In this document: one piece after another, positions 46,900-60,900 of the stretch
How positions within the stretch are numbered: position 1 is the stretch's first letter
How the letters are laid out: every line of letters starts with the position of its first letter
Source of the DNA: Pomphorhynchus laevis
Lineage: Eukaryota; Acanthocephala; Palaeacanthocephala; Echinorhynchida; Pomphorhynchidae
Assembly (NCBI GenBank): GCA_012934845.2
Contig: WNNJ02003677.1
Span: forward strand, 1-64,000
Reading direction: 5' to 3'
Length of the DNA stretch: 64,000 bases
Notes under the pieces: generated by a model
What the model was told of the DNA's origin: nothing
What the model saw: only the letters and a program-made list of their open reading frames with translations
Databases searched by the model: none
Position numbers and translations under genes: made by a program

Positions 46900-47250
46900 A
46901 CATAAGGTATTAAAAATAATATTCTGCTTTATTTCTAAATTAAATAATTTCAAGGATTAAAATGCCAATATACTATTTAACAATATTTTCATATTCGAAT
47001 TCTTACTTTAAATCCATATCAAATGATAAATTTACAGCATATAGATGCGGTAAATTTGAAAATAAAAAATTGAAAACTTAAGATATAAAAAATATTATTC
47101 TGCTTTGTTACTAAATTTTTATATCATCTCAAAAGTAGAATGGAAATTCAAAATTTAAAAATGATTTGATATTGAAATTTTTACCTTAAATCCATCTTGA
47201 ACAATATTTTAATACTGTAAATTTGAAAATCACGACAAGAAAATTAGAGA
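46900..47250. repeat. Diverged ~170-bp tandem pair
   Basis: Blocks AATAATATTCTGCTTT, TTACTTTAAATCCAT and GTAAATTTGAAAAT occur twice in the same order. Confidence 0.6.
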
Positions 47251-48070
47251 CCTTCAAAATAATCTTATACAGTATTGTTGCATACATTAAAAAATATGAT
47301 CAGAACAAACTTTAATTTTATTTCATAATAGTTTTATTTGGTAAATTTAAATTTATATATTAATATTTAACTTAAAAGAATATTCAAAAAGTTAAAATTT
47401 TAATAATATTTAAAAAGCCAAAATTTTTTTAATTAATCATCTGTTAGAAATATAAATACAACTTATATACGATATAGTATTTTCATTGCAAAATTGCTCT
47501 TTTACACTATAGCGATGTAAATAAGAATTATGAAAATTAAATCAATTAACTTTAACGATATAATTTGTATTATTTTAAATATTAAGTAAATTATATATAC
47601 TGTAATATTTTAAGAAAATATTGATAATTAAGATTTTTGTAAAGAGATAAATGTAAAAAAAGTGTTACTAAACAAGATGTCTTCACGAACAACTGATCGG
47701 TTATCAGATTTAATATAATATTCCTTAATCCAACTCGACAGCTGTTTAATTCTTTATTTTTGTAATAAAGTAGTATCATTATATCGATCAACATACTGAT
47801 CTCACATTACATATATTTTCTACTTACGAGTTTTCATCTACTTTTCATAATATGTGATCGATATTTGATTGTATTTTTCAAGTTCCTCGAAAAATAAGAC
47901 TTTATCGTGCTATTAAATCATTTAAATAGTCTTCAAAGAGATTAGTTTCTCTGTATTTTTTTATTAATTTATCAAATAAAATGAAACTTTATAGTACGAT
48001 CTTTTAAAAGTACAATTTTGTCGTAATAACGATAAAACACGATAAATTACGTTTGATATTTTCTTATTAG
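47251..48070. other. AT-rich DNA, no supported gene
   Basis: Nothing recognised. Confidence 0.4.
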
Positions 48071-48663
48071 GCGTCTATTAAAATAAATATATAAAAAATC
48101 CGTTAAAAATATTTAATGTTACAATTTAAGTTAATTACTTGATATTCACTCATTTAGAATTAACGTATGACGTCTTTAGTTAGAACAGCTGGCAGATCAA
48201 TATCTTAATATAACACAATATATTAGAGTTAAATAAGAGTTAAATTAAAGTTTTATAATAGTGCATAACTTTAATTAGTATTGCTTGATTAAATCTAAGG
48301 AATACTTCATCTTCAAATATAGTATTTCTAATATTTTATTGAAGTACTCATCAAATAAAGTACGTCGTTATTACAATTCATCAGTATGGAATACTCCCTA
48401 CTGTTTGTTGCACTAGAGTTTACCCTCGGCACCCAGTACAAAATAGTATCCCTTAGTAATGCGTCTTAATAAAGAAAAATGGGATGCGTTACATTTTTGT
48501 TTTTCATTTTGCGTCTATCAAAATAAATATATAAAAAATCCGTTAAAAATATTTAATGTTACAATTTAAGTTAATTACTTGATATTCACTCATTTAGAAT
48601 TAACGTATGACGTTTTTAGTTAGAACAGCTGGCAGATCAATATCTTAATATAACACAATATAT
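48071..48663. repeat. 153-bp direct repeat pair, 440 bp apart
   Basis: 48071-48223 and 48511-48663 are almost identical (GCGTCTAT-AAAATAAATAT to TAACACAATATAT). The intervening 287 bp are not repeated. This looks like a segmental duplication or the ends of an uncharacterised element. Confidence 0.9.
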
Positions 48664-49794
48664 ACTATTTATCCTGAAGATTGTTCAATTAAAGTATACT
48701 TTTTTAAATAAGCAGTTTTCGATTTAATTTATAATCGATAATTAATTGAATTTATATTCAGCTACATTTTGTATATTTTTATCTTTAAAATATCAATTTT
48801 TGATGTATTTCTATTACGTTACCAAAATAAGCTTTATTTTGAATTTAATGAACTTTACTTTCAAAATCGTAATGTAACACGAAATAGTTAAAAGCTTTGA
48901 TTATTAAACTATTACAATATTTTTTTATGATGAATCCAAAGCGGCTAAACGTAAAGAAAAATGCTTTTCTCAGATTTGTTAATAACGGTTATGTTGCCTA
49001 TATATACTTTAACATTTAAATAATATTTTGTCGCATTGTATAATGCAAATTTAATACCACACCATCTGCTCGATATCAAAACAGAATGCATAATCATTTT
49101 TCCTCAAAATATTTTATAAAATATTTTATATTCCTTTAAATTATTTAAATAACTATTGAAAAGAATATTATCATATCACATTTTTGTTAATTTGCCAGTT
49201 TTGGGTTATTTAATTTTTTTTAATATTGTCGAGTATGGCCTTCAAAGAGAACATTATCAAATTAAATATTAATTTCTCGAATTTCGTTATTTTTCATGTT
49301 GTATTTAATACTGTATGGTTGCAATAAGTTTCATGTTCAAATACTTTCAAATTGATTATTTAAATCGCCTAGCAGCCTTCATTAAGCCTTCAAAATGTAT
49401 TACGTAACATTTTCAATTAATTCGTCCGGTGACTTGTCACTGTTACATTTAATTTTTCGCATAAAAGTAAAAGGTATTTTAAGCGTCGTTGATTTTTGAT
49501 GATCTAAATTCAACAATCATTGTATAATGTAAATTTAACGCCACACAATCTGCTCTATATCAAAACAGAATGCATAATCATTTGTGTTTGTCAAATTTCT
49601 TAATTCGCTTTGAATTGTGCAATTTAAAGACAAACACGTGTAATTAGGAAAACAATTGAAATTACATTGTACAAATGAGATAAAAGTAGGTAATTTGTTT
49701 CAGAATTATCGATAATAATTGCATTACAATTACCATTTCCGTACATACAAATTGGACATTAAAAATAGTTTTCGATTCTTTCGGATTTAATCTT
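48664..49794. other. AT-rich upstream region with a 65-bp direct repeat
   Basis: 49035-49099 and 49519-49583 share ATTGTATAATG-AAATTTAA and ATCAAAACAGAATGCATAAT. No ORF of note. Lies upstream of the ZCCHC-like gene. Confidence 0.6.
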
Positions 49795-49801
49795 TATATA
49801 G
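49795..49801 (+). promoter_or_regulatory. TATA-like box of the ZCCHC-like gene
   Basis: TATATAG, followed by a GC-richer GTCGTCGCTG, 113 bp upstream of the ATG at 49914. An acceptor-like AACTTCAG just before the ATG leaves open a separate 5' UTR exon. Confidence 0.3.
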
Positions 49802-49913
49802 TCGTCGCTGTACATAAATAATATACAATTTTACTTAACAACACTTACAACTGTGTTCAACTGCAATTACAAACAATTACGCCGCAATTGTCAATACAAA
49901 CTTCAGAATAAAA

Positions 49914-51872
49914 ATGAGTAATTCGGAGCAAATAGAAAAGAATGATATATTCGATTGGTTTTGCCGGAGTCATGCTAAAGATCGGATAATCTTCCTCACC
50001 GATTTGATCCAGTTTTGCCTACCACTTGAACTGCGTTATCTTTTTACATGCGTCAAACATTTGTCTAGTCAAGAAAATCGCTTGCTAGACAGACTGGCAA
50101 TTGAATGTTGCAACGAAAAAGAATTATCTTCAACTGTGAGCAAAGTTACAGACAGCGACACTTCGAAATTGAATTCAGCTTCTCGGAGTAGGCTTCTTAC
50201 TGCTTTGTCTTTGTTAAATGAAGACGACCTGAGCTGTGCTCGGATCTACTTTCGTTTTTTAATGAATTCAACATTTCCAAGAGAAGACGACGAAATGGTA
50301 TTGATGCTGGTAATGGCTCAACGTCATCCTGCCTTTGCTGGTCACATGCAGCGCATGCTAGCTGATAGAGCGCAAAATTTATTACCTGATATTTTTAAAG
50401 GATCTTTGTCCACTGATGAAGAAGTAAGTGACGAATGATTTATTCCTTTAAAATACGGAATGTTTAGAGTTTATTGGATTGTAATGCAGACTCAAACTTG
50501 AATGAGAATATATTAGGTCATTTTCATCGTCTATTTTTGTTTTTGGACACTGTTTCTCTATTTAGATATACACAACGTGTATATTTGCGATTTCAGGCCC
50601 GCCGACATATTTACTGCCGATAATCCTTTTACAATGTCAGCCGATAGTGTTGAAATATATGTTAGTACTATTTGTTTTGCCTTTTTAATAAAATTAAAGT
50701 TTACTGTTCAATGGTTTTATCCAAAATCAATTTCATCTGTCCATTATCTGTACTTTGATTTTAAAAGACTTCGTGACCGATAGTATTGTTACCCAATAAC
50801 AAAAATTGATATCCTTAAATGACGATTTAATTCTTAAATGGATAAATTAAGAATATTAAACAATAGTGGAATTTATGCTAAATTGTAAGGTAGAATATAC
50901 TAATCAAAATAAATTAACGGTGAAGGAACGACATATTTTTAAATATAATATATGTTTATCCTCTTATAATAGAAATGGTAACACATTTAGATTAAAGTTT
51001 TTAAACGGATAATTTAAATGATTTTATAATAAAAGTTAAATTAAATTAATCATTATAAATATGGATTAAATTATAATAAATCAAATTATAATAATTTCAA
51101 AAGTTTATAAAATGATAACTATTTTTATATTTAATGATAAAAATATATTATATTTTTACATATATTTTTAATATATTATATTTTTATATTAAACATTATA
51201 TGTAATTTGCCCATTTAATGATTTTTATCCATTTAAAATTAAATGATATTGATTGTGGTTATTAATGTACAGTGCATTCTAACATCAATACCCCTAAATA
51301 TCATTTTGATTCCAATTATTAACAACAAAATAATTTACAGAAATAAATTCTCAAATTTCTTAAATTCTTATTCTTTTAAAGTTGTTAGTAGGTTTTCAAT
51401 TTATTCAATAATGTAATATTTTCAAATAATAAAAATACTAAAATGCCAGCAAATGTGAGTCATTCACAAATGACTCACAAATGTGAGTCATTTGTGACTC
51501 ATTTTTGAATGCTACTATTTTTGAATGTGTGAGTTTATGTCCGATTTGGATATATAACATCTGTAAGTATAACATCATAGATAATATAATATTAATATAA
51601 AAATAGTAATTATTATACATTAATATTTTTATTTAAAATACTTTAATACTTACTAAAATGAGCTGTCAATGGTAATGTCTATTATAGTAAAACGACAACC
51701 TTGATAAATTTGAAAATATGCATTTGACTGAAATGAAAAACATTTCTTTATGAAACATGCAATAATGAGTATGTTTAGCTTTTCTACAAAATTTTTTAAG
51801 AAACCAAATGTTAGAATGAACATGAATTCGATGAAACTCTAAAACTAAGATGAAAAGTATCTATTGTTTACA

Positions 51873-51963
<91 letters not shown>

Positions 51964-54900
51964 TACTTCTTTATAAAGGCAAAATTTTGTGAATTCTCAA
52001 GTATTTCAATATTGGGTGAATTCTATAAAAGTAAATTTTTATTTTAATGAATTTTATAATGAATTTATTCATTATAAAATGAATAAATTCATTTTTATAA
52101 TAACATAAATGACGAGAACATCATATTTCGAACATTTGTAATAAATATACGTTTCTTTATTTTCTACAAATGAATTTATAAAAATAAATGATTGATCAAT
52201 AAAAGTAGATATAAATGATCATTATATTACGTTGAAGAAAGATATTGAAATTACCGAAAAATGCTAATTTTACCAACAAGCAAAAAATTACATCAAAATG
52301 CAATTTAACGACAATAAATAAATTAATATTACATTATATTATTATATCACATAATATAATATGATATATGAGAGAGCGCTTCTATTTATGCATTATAAAA
52401 CAAATTATAAATGTTATGCTTGCATTTTATATATTTGAGAACAAACTAAAGTAATAATGGAATTAATTAGATAGCTTTAAAGGAACCAAAAAGAAAAAAC
52501 TACCCTTTATTTAACAGTACAATATTTCGATACACCTGCTATCATCAGGATGATTGATGAGGATAACAGTACAATATTGAGATATTGTACTGTTAAATAA
52601 AGGGTATTTTTTCTTCTCAATAAATTTCTTCTAATCAAAAATAGAATGAGATTCTGCATTTAGTGTGGACTAATAAAATTAATACTGAATATTTTTAAAT
52701 AAAAATAGTTCGTTTAACGAAAAGATATAAAAATTAGCGAATTAAATTTGCAAAAAATGATGAAATTTGTGCGTTGATAAAGTCAACATCATCTACAATT
52801 TAAATGTATATATTACACAAAAACGAAATATCAAAGCGGAATACATTAAATTTCCAAACGGAAAACAATCGGAATGTCAAACTTATCATCAATATAAATA
52901 ATTAAATTGATACAAATATAAATAATATATTTATATTAATACAAATATAAATAATTAAATTGGCCATGTTTTACATGCTATACATTTAACAAGAAAAAGT
53001 ATATATTTTCAATAGTTTACCATAAACGTAAACTATTGCTTTAAATACGAACCATTTTATATGGCGAATAAAACTATAATGATGTGAAATTGCTTCACAT
53101 AAAATCTGATTTTTTAATGATTGTTATAATAATTAACTTCTATTTGTAGATTGTCGGTAAAATAATGCCTCGTGATATAAAGTTCAATTCAGTTCCCAAT
53201 TATTGTTGGAATTTTTAATATGTAAACAATCTTATGGAAGTAATTTAAATGAATATATAAAAGTAGCGTAAATGAATAAAATTAGTTTTACCATTTAATA
53301 TTATAATATAATATTCATTTAAACGATCAAAAGTAGATTAAATGAATATAATTATCTTGGATATTTTATATAACTGTAATCGAGACTAAGTGAAAGGTAC
53401 AGTTTCCTAAATCTAATAAAATTTCAACTTTGCAATAGTTCAATCAGTAGTTTTATTTCTATTAGTTGTTTCGACTAGTTGCACTCGTAGTTCAACTAGT
53501 AATAATTTTGTAAATTTGGTTTATAATAAAGTGACTTCTTAACTTTTCTTCACCAAACATTTAAACATAATTTTCATTCGCCGACACAATTTATATCCGT
53601 TCATCGAAAAATTAAAAGATTAATCGTGACATTTATTTTAGTAACATTAAAAATAGCCAAAATGTCAAAGTTAGAGAAATTATGATACAAAAAATAGTTT
53701 TGCATTACAAGGAAAGCTTACAACTTATATTTTGCAAGTCGATTGCTGTGAATTTAAAAATTTAAATATTGGAAATCCAAAACATTCGAAAATACTTGGA
53801 ACTTTTTTGTCGAATCACTTAATCTCTTAAATTTTTCATTGAAAATTAATTTATAAAAAAATGAAATAAATTAAAAAAAGTTATAAATTCACAATATAGA
53901 GTCGTTTTATGATAAACAAAAATACATTGAACAGCATTTGATTTGTAGCTATATCAAAATAAATCTAATAGTCAATTTTTATTTCATAGTCATCTTCATC
54001 AGAAATTGTAAAATTAATGAATTATTTCATTAGTAAACTTCCATTAATCACGAAGCGAATAATTTTCATAATTACTGACATTTATAAGGAACACTTATCT
54101 ACAAATGCATAATTGGTAAACTTACTATTATTAAACCGTCCATTTCATAATATTACAGATACTGTAATATTATGTTATTTCAAATATTATCGATAATTTT
54201 TAATGTGATGCGATAGAAGGTATTAATGAACAATGAAATATGATAAATATTTTTATATTGTTTTTAAATATTTTTCTAAATTTAAAATATATAAATTATA
54301 TTATAATATAATTATATAAATATCATATATATATTATATATAATATATTATTATATATTATATAATATATAAATTATCTTAAAAAATTGTAAATAAAAAT
54401 ACTTTTATTTTATATATTTACGACATCCTCATTTACATTTATATACATTGATGTAAATGAAGGCCAAAATAAAGGAATTAAATAATTGATTATCTTATTA
54501 ATAAGTCAACTTCTGAAGATGGTAACAGAAGGTAGCGAAAAAAATTCCTCTTTTCTTTGAGCTTAAATAATTCTTTACTAAAATCAATGCATAAAATCTG
54601 ACAAATTTTAAATTTTTAGATATTTGAGTTCTTTTATTAAAGATACAAAATAAAATATTATTAAAATAATTGCAAATTTATATTAAAACAGGCTTGTAAA
54701 ATTAATTTTGTAATAGAGAAAACAATTTGAAATATTTTGTATGATGGTTTTCAATTTTAATGTTCAATTTTGTAGTCTGTCCACTAATAATCAATTTTAT
54801 AAACTTTTCAGGCATTTTGGAAAAAATATTACGTTACAGCGATAAGGCGTGGACTTTGTGACTTTTACGAATTCAAGAGAATTGTAAGGATATTTCAATG

Positions 54901-57900
54901 TTAACAACTTAAAAATACAAAAATTATATAAATTATTATATAAAATATATATGTAATTATATATAATTTATTTATTATAAATTAATAATATTAATTTATA
55001 ATAAATAAATTATATATTATTAAATATTAGAGAAAATTCGTTTCCAATCCGAATTATTACAAGGCGAAGAAACAGTAATATTTAGTTGATTACAAAAATC
55101 CAATATTTCGACGGCACTACGGTACGTCATCTTCAGGGTTGTAAGAATTTATTATAATCAAGACCATTTTAACGTAAAATCGTGTAATATTATTAAATAT
55201 ATTAAAATTTAAAATGTAAAATGTAAATTAGTTTAAGCATTTTAAAATTAATGTTGACAAATATTATAAGTTTGTATTTATAAGTATATTTTCGAATTTA
55301 TATATTATTAATTATAATTTATTAAATTATAATTTTATAATTTAATATATTATAATTTCGACGGTGCACTAAAATCCTGATTCTCATATATGGGCTTTCT
55401 CATATATGGGGTTCACCGTTACGGTGATCTGGTCGGCAAAAGCTGACCTAAATTGACTCAAGCGTATCCTGAAGAAAGCTAGGTGGGCCCTGAAACGGGC
55501 TGAGCATCTGCCATTTAAAGGCAAAAACTAGGTGCGCCTTTGGGGCAATTGGGCTATTTTGGGATTAGTCTTCTTTTCGAAAGGACAGATTTCGAAGGAC
55601 TCTCGTTTTAAAAGTGAGAATAAGAAGAAGACCAGTGCAATTTGCAGTCTGTTGGTTGATTTGTCGTACTTACTGTTTTGTTAATTATGTTATCTAGTTT
55701 ATTTGATCAGTTGTGTTTTTTATTATATTGTAAAATAAAATTGTTTTGTATTTTGGTAATAAATCTAATTATTATGTAAAAATAATGAAATTTTATATTT
55801 TCCAAGATTATACGGATCAATTAGAATAAACATCTGTAAATAGTAATCTTACTTTTAAAATCGTATTTTGTTTCTTTCCGAAAATAAAGAAGAATTCTAA
55901 TTCTGCGTATTTAAGAATACGATCTTAATGTAAGCTATTTCTGTTTAGCTAGATGTTCATTTTGGATCACAAGTTATTCCAGAATTAGAAATTCCTGACA
56001 ATAATATGCTAAATCAAGATGGTATAGAGAATTCTCTTAACGAATTCATGAGGTAATATCAAAATAATAGCAATTTCATAATCTTAGCTATCTGCTTAAG
56101 GAATTATAAATAGCTGTTTAAGTAGTTCTTTATAGTTGTCTTTAACATTTTCTTTATAAGTATGTATTCATTGACAATTTGTCATACTGGTGGTGAAGTT
56201 TACGTTTTATTAATCCTTTCAGTAGTTGCTAATCTTAACTGCTAGATAAAGGTAAACATCGTTACTTTAAAGAACCAAATTGAAGACACTGAAGAATACT
56301 TTAGATAAATTGTACTCAAATTTATCTGAAAATAAATTCTAGTAAAATTTGAATAAATTCTACATGGATACAGAATTTATCAATAAGCGCTGTTATGCTA
56401 TCAGATTTCGGACCATATTACTCAACCCAGCATGGCAATCGGTATAAATATTTTGAAATTCATTTGATAATTTAAATGAATTAAAGAAATTTTACATTTT
56501 AAGATTTAATATAAATTTTTAAATAATAAAGCATTGATTTTATTCCTGGAATTTTTTATATTCTCTTTATAAGAGAATATTGCTGTTTATAAAAAAACAA
56601 TATTTTTAATCTTATATTATATTTTAAATTGTTTAACCTTATATGCCGATAAACATATTTTCTGTTTAGAAACCTTCTTAAATTACCTCGTTATATCTAT
56701 CACAGTTCGTTTGTCTATGAATTTTTATTGGCCGTCAATCATGAATTCATTACTAATGAATCGAAGTGTACTACATTCACTAGTGCAGGTAATTTATCAG
56801 TAATATTCATAAAAATTAAGGTTAATTTAAATTTTGAGAAATTGAAAATGTCGAGTATTTCCCTCTACGGATGTTAGCATTCATAATAATAAAGAATTTC
56901 TTAAATAACTTAACAACCACTAAAAATAACTAAAAAAAGACAGTTGAAAAACAACAGTTCAAGATCAATAACAAAACCAAAATGTTTAGTCTTCACGATA
57001 TTGTCACGGCCTCAGGTCTAGCGGGATCTGAGCCTTCCAGCCAATCCAACACACCGCTCTCGGACTGAACCACCCAGAGTATTTCACCCCCCCCACAGAC
57101 ACACAGCAAGCTGATGACTGTTGTCTTGACAAAACTGGTGTACTTCACCTATTGCTGTATGGACCAAGCGATATTTTACGTACCTATGAAAACCTGGTGG
57201 GATTAAAATTCGCCTACGTAGATGGTCGCGGATTTTACGCGCAAGCGCTTTTTCATAAATGGAGATGAGGGAGTGTTGAATCGGAGTTTTTAATATAACC
57301 TTTATAGGTAGTCAAAAGAAACGCGGTAGCTTACGATGGGAGGTAGGAATTAAATTCGGTCAAACTCTTATTACTAATTTTGGGGAAGAGCTGGATAGCT
57401 GCTTGAAAGAAAGCCACTGTGATGGGGTCAAAGCTATATTTCCTCCTATGCCACGTATCTTCCTCTATGCGCCAACGAATTAGTTCGTGAGAGGTGTTCT
57501 GTTTTTGGCGCGACTGCTCAGTACAGATGGGTTTCAACAACATCGTATGAAGCAGTAATATGTCGAGGAGTAAATTAGTTGTTGAGCAATTAAAGGTGGG
57601 TGACGGTGGTTTATGTATAAGGTAGTCATTCCTGGCTCTGCGGAATGCTGCATTAATCCAACGACCAGTTCTGTCGTTGAAATCACCGAGTAACATGTCA
57701 TAGCCACTACCTAAAACACGGTCCAGGAGCTCACTTTTCTTGTGAATTTCCACTGGCCAAATATAGATATTGGCTATACTGATACGTTTATCGTTCTTAC
57801 AAAGTGATATTGCTAAACAAGACAGGGCTAGACAATAATAGTTTAAAAGGATGGACGATCGTAAGAGCATTTAACTAGGGTTAAAAACCTTGAGATGAAG

Positions 57901-60900
57901 AGCATTGAGGGGGGATATGTACGGAGTAAAGTGAATGAAAATGTGCTTGGGGATAAATCGAGTCATGTGCTGGGGGAGACGGATAGGCCCCGCCTTCTGA
58001 ATGACTATAACATTTGCATCTCTACCAGATAGAAAACTATGGGCGGAAGCACCTCCCGAATTCCACTGAAGAATATTCAGTGAAAAAAGCCCTTGATTAC
58101 TTCCCATTGTGTTACGTCAGCTAGAGTGCGATGCCCTTTCTAGCCCAGACCCTTCTTGGCCGGTTGTGGGAAGGCTACCCTTCCCACAACCGGCCAAAGT
58201 AGATGAAGTCATTTGCCCACCGGATTTATCTTCATTTCCCGAGGGGGCTGTCGCTACATCCCAGCCATTTAGAAGCATTTCGTTTTTTAAAGACGGGGCT
58301 TTCTTTGAGTACGTCGTAATATTCGTCCTTATAGGAGAACGTAACTTTTCAAACTTAGCCAGAAGATATTGAGTTAAAGTTCGCAACTTGTTCATATTTG
58401 CCTTGTGCCTAGCATCTATAAGCTTAATGATATCTGAGTTTGTCATTTTAATATCGGTAGATCTATTGGTTGAGCAGGCATCAGCGAAGTTGGCCGTCTT
58501 GCAGGGTGATCCACAATGCCACTTCTTGTAGTCTTTAAAATAGCTACATTTTATGGGCCAAGAAGGATGTTCATCGTCGCAGTTAGAACAATGGGGAGGC
58601 AATACACACTTCCCCGAATGAACATCAGATAATCCGCAGACCACACATGTCCGAGTCCGCTCGCAATTAGAAGCCCAATGCCCCTATTGATGACATCCAT
58701 TACATTGGGGGTACGTCAGGTGATCAGAGTCTATAAGTGTGAATGACAAAGTGTGCCTCAGAAAGGGGTTACATGTACTGCTTTATATGCATTCAGCATG
58801 GCCAACCGACGTTGAGCAAAACGCAATTGGTAATGGTATGCCGTTTCTGCCCGTGATAGAACGTATATTATGTACTTTATAAGTAGATTCTAGAGCCCTT
58901 ACATCTTCCTCTGACATAAAGGGCGGAAAATTGTTTATTTTTAAAGAAGCCTGAATAGGCTTGAAAGTTGTCGTTCCGTAATCTGTTAAGTTCTTCTCGA
59001 AAAGGCTTCCGCGATATCTGAGGTGCGGAAGCTCGAAAAATTCTAAATAGGCTGCTGCGATATATGAAGGAAATGCGAACCTTAGACTCAAAATATCTTA
59101 TTGAATTGACTAAAATTATATTTTTGTAAGCAACAGTGAACTCTCTCAGGAACTTATTAAAAAGGTTCTGTCTTATGTAGAAGTTTCACTATAACAAGGT
59201 TGACCAATTTTGTTTGGCACAGGAGGTAGTTCTCCTTCCGTGCTCAAGACCAAAAACTGAGAAGAAACGCCACTTACCTTTTTATCTGTAGCAGGAATAA
59301 TGGTTACCATTGAGCGATTTGATCCTCCGATAATTGCCACTGACATAATTTTTTCACGATGTTAGCATTCGTCAAAATCATTTCATATAAATATGAGATG
59401 TAAATAATACCGCCAACTCCAATTGTATTTACGTAATATCGCTGAGTGAAAATTAGCAACAATTGCATTTTGTAAAAAAAAATTTCGTAGAAAGCATTGG
59501 CATAATGACATCAGCATCAGCTTCACAATTGTTAAAATTAAATCAAAAATTGTTTGTAACAAAATGTTATCTTATGAATATAAATAAATGGTGCAGTCAA
59601 TAATTCTGCTAATTATCAGGTATTTAAAAACAAACGAATACTGTTTAATAATAGTCGATTACATTTCTCAATACATTATTGTCAAGTTGGATGATATTTG
59701 CTATGAACAGATGAGTCGCATTAAGTAAACCGTTAGCGGGATTTGTTTTAAACAATTTAGTTTTTATGCAAAGCAATATAACGATAAATTAAAGTGCAAC
59801 CCAACGATCTCCTTGACGTAGCTTAACGCCATCTATTTTGAATTTAAAAGGGGTGCCTAAAGTATTTGTTAGTTATATGGCCGTATAAACATTATTGTCA
59901 ATCTATCAAAAGTTGTTCAATAAGTAGTTACTTATTGCGTTACTTTTTTTGTTAAAACATCGTAATAAAAGCAAAGATAATACAATATTTGAGTCTATGG
60001 ACTCAAATATTGCTCGCTCTCAACGGTATTTGTTATTCATGCAGATACCGGTATTTGATACAATATTTGCTATCAAAAGTGATATTGATCAGTCATTCTT
60101 CACTGTTTAACGCTAAACGTAAAGGCCAAGTCGAAATATACGACGGTCGTCTATGGACTCAAATATTGCTCGCTCTCCGATCAAAAGAGATACCACTTAC
60201 AAAATTGGAGAATTGCTTTTTGATGTACTTAACTGTGTAAGAACGTTTTTATGTACTAAAAGAATGTATCCCACGTGATAGAATGTTTAATCACAAAAGA
60301 AGAGAGGGCTAACCGAGTCCAACACACTAAATTGGATGCCTGAATCCCATAGCGTTATAGTTGGGCGACATGATTTAAATCCTATGTCTAGCTAGACTCG
60401 TGCAAGACTCGTTCAACATCGTAATAAAAGCAAAGATAATACAACGAGTATATCATAGTAAAAGGATTTGCTTACAACAACGACAAACAGAAAATCATCT
60501 GCAAATTTAAGGCAGACTATTAATTATTAATTAATATTATTATAATTTTAATAAACAAATATTTTTATTTATATAAAATTAATATTAATGTTAATTAATA
60601 TTATTAATATTGATATTAATATGATTGAATTATTAAATGAAGTAAAAAATGCAAGGAATCAATAATCGTAAATTTTAATTAAGATCACATTAATCCTACA
60701 TTATATGTTTTAATGTATTATCTATAATAGCATTTAGCTTATAATGCAATAACTATTCAAAATTGTTCATAAAAGTTATAAGGTTATAAGGTCTAAAGTT
60801 GTATAATTATAAATTTTCGATTGACAAAAGAACAAAGTCTTTCAGTTTTACCTGCAAGACTCGTTCAAGCTAATCTTAACTATTCTGTTGTATCTTATCC

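Noticed and set aside
50577-50783. Exon 2 of the ZCCHC-like gene right after exon 1
   Set aside because: An acceptor-like TTTCAG exists, but splicing from the phase-0 donor gives an immediate stop; the exon at 55949 fits instead.
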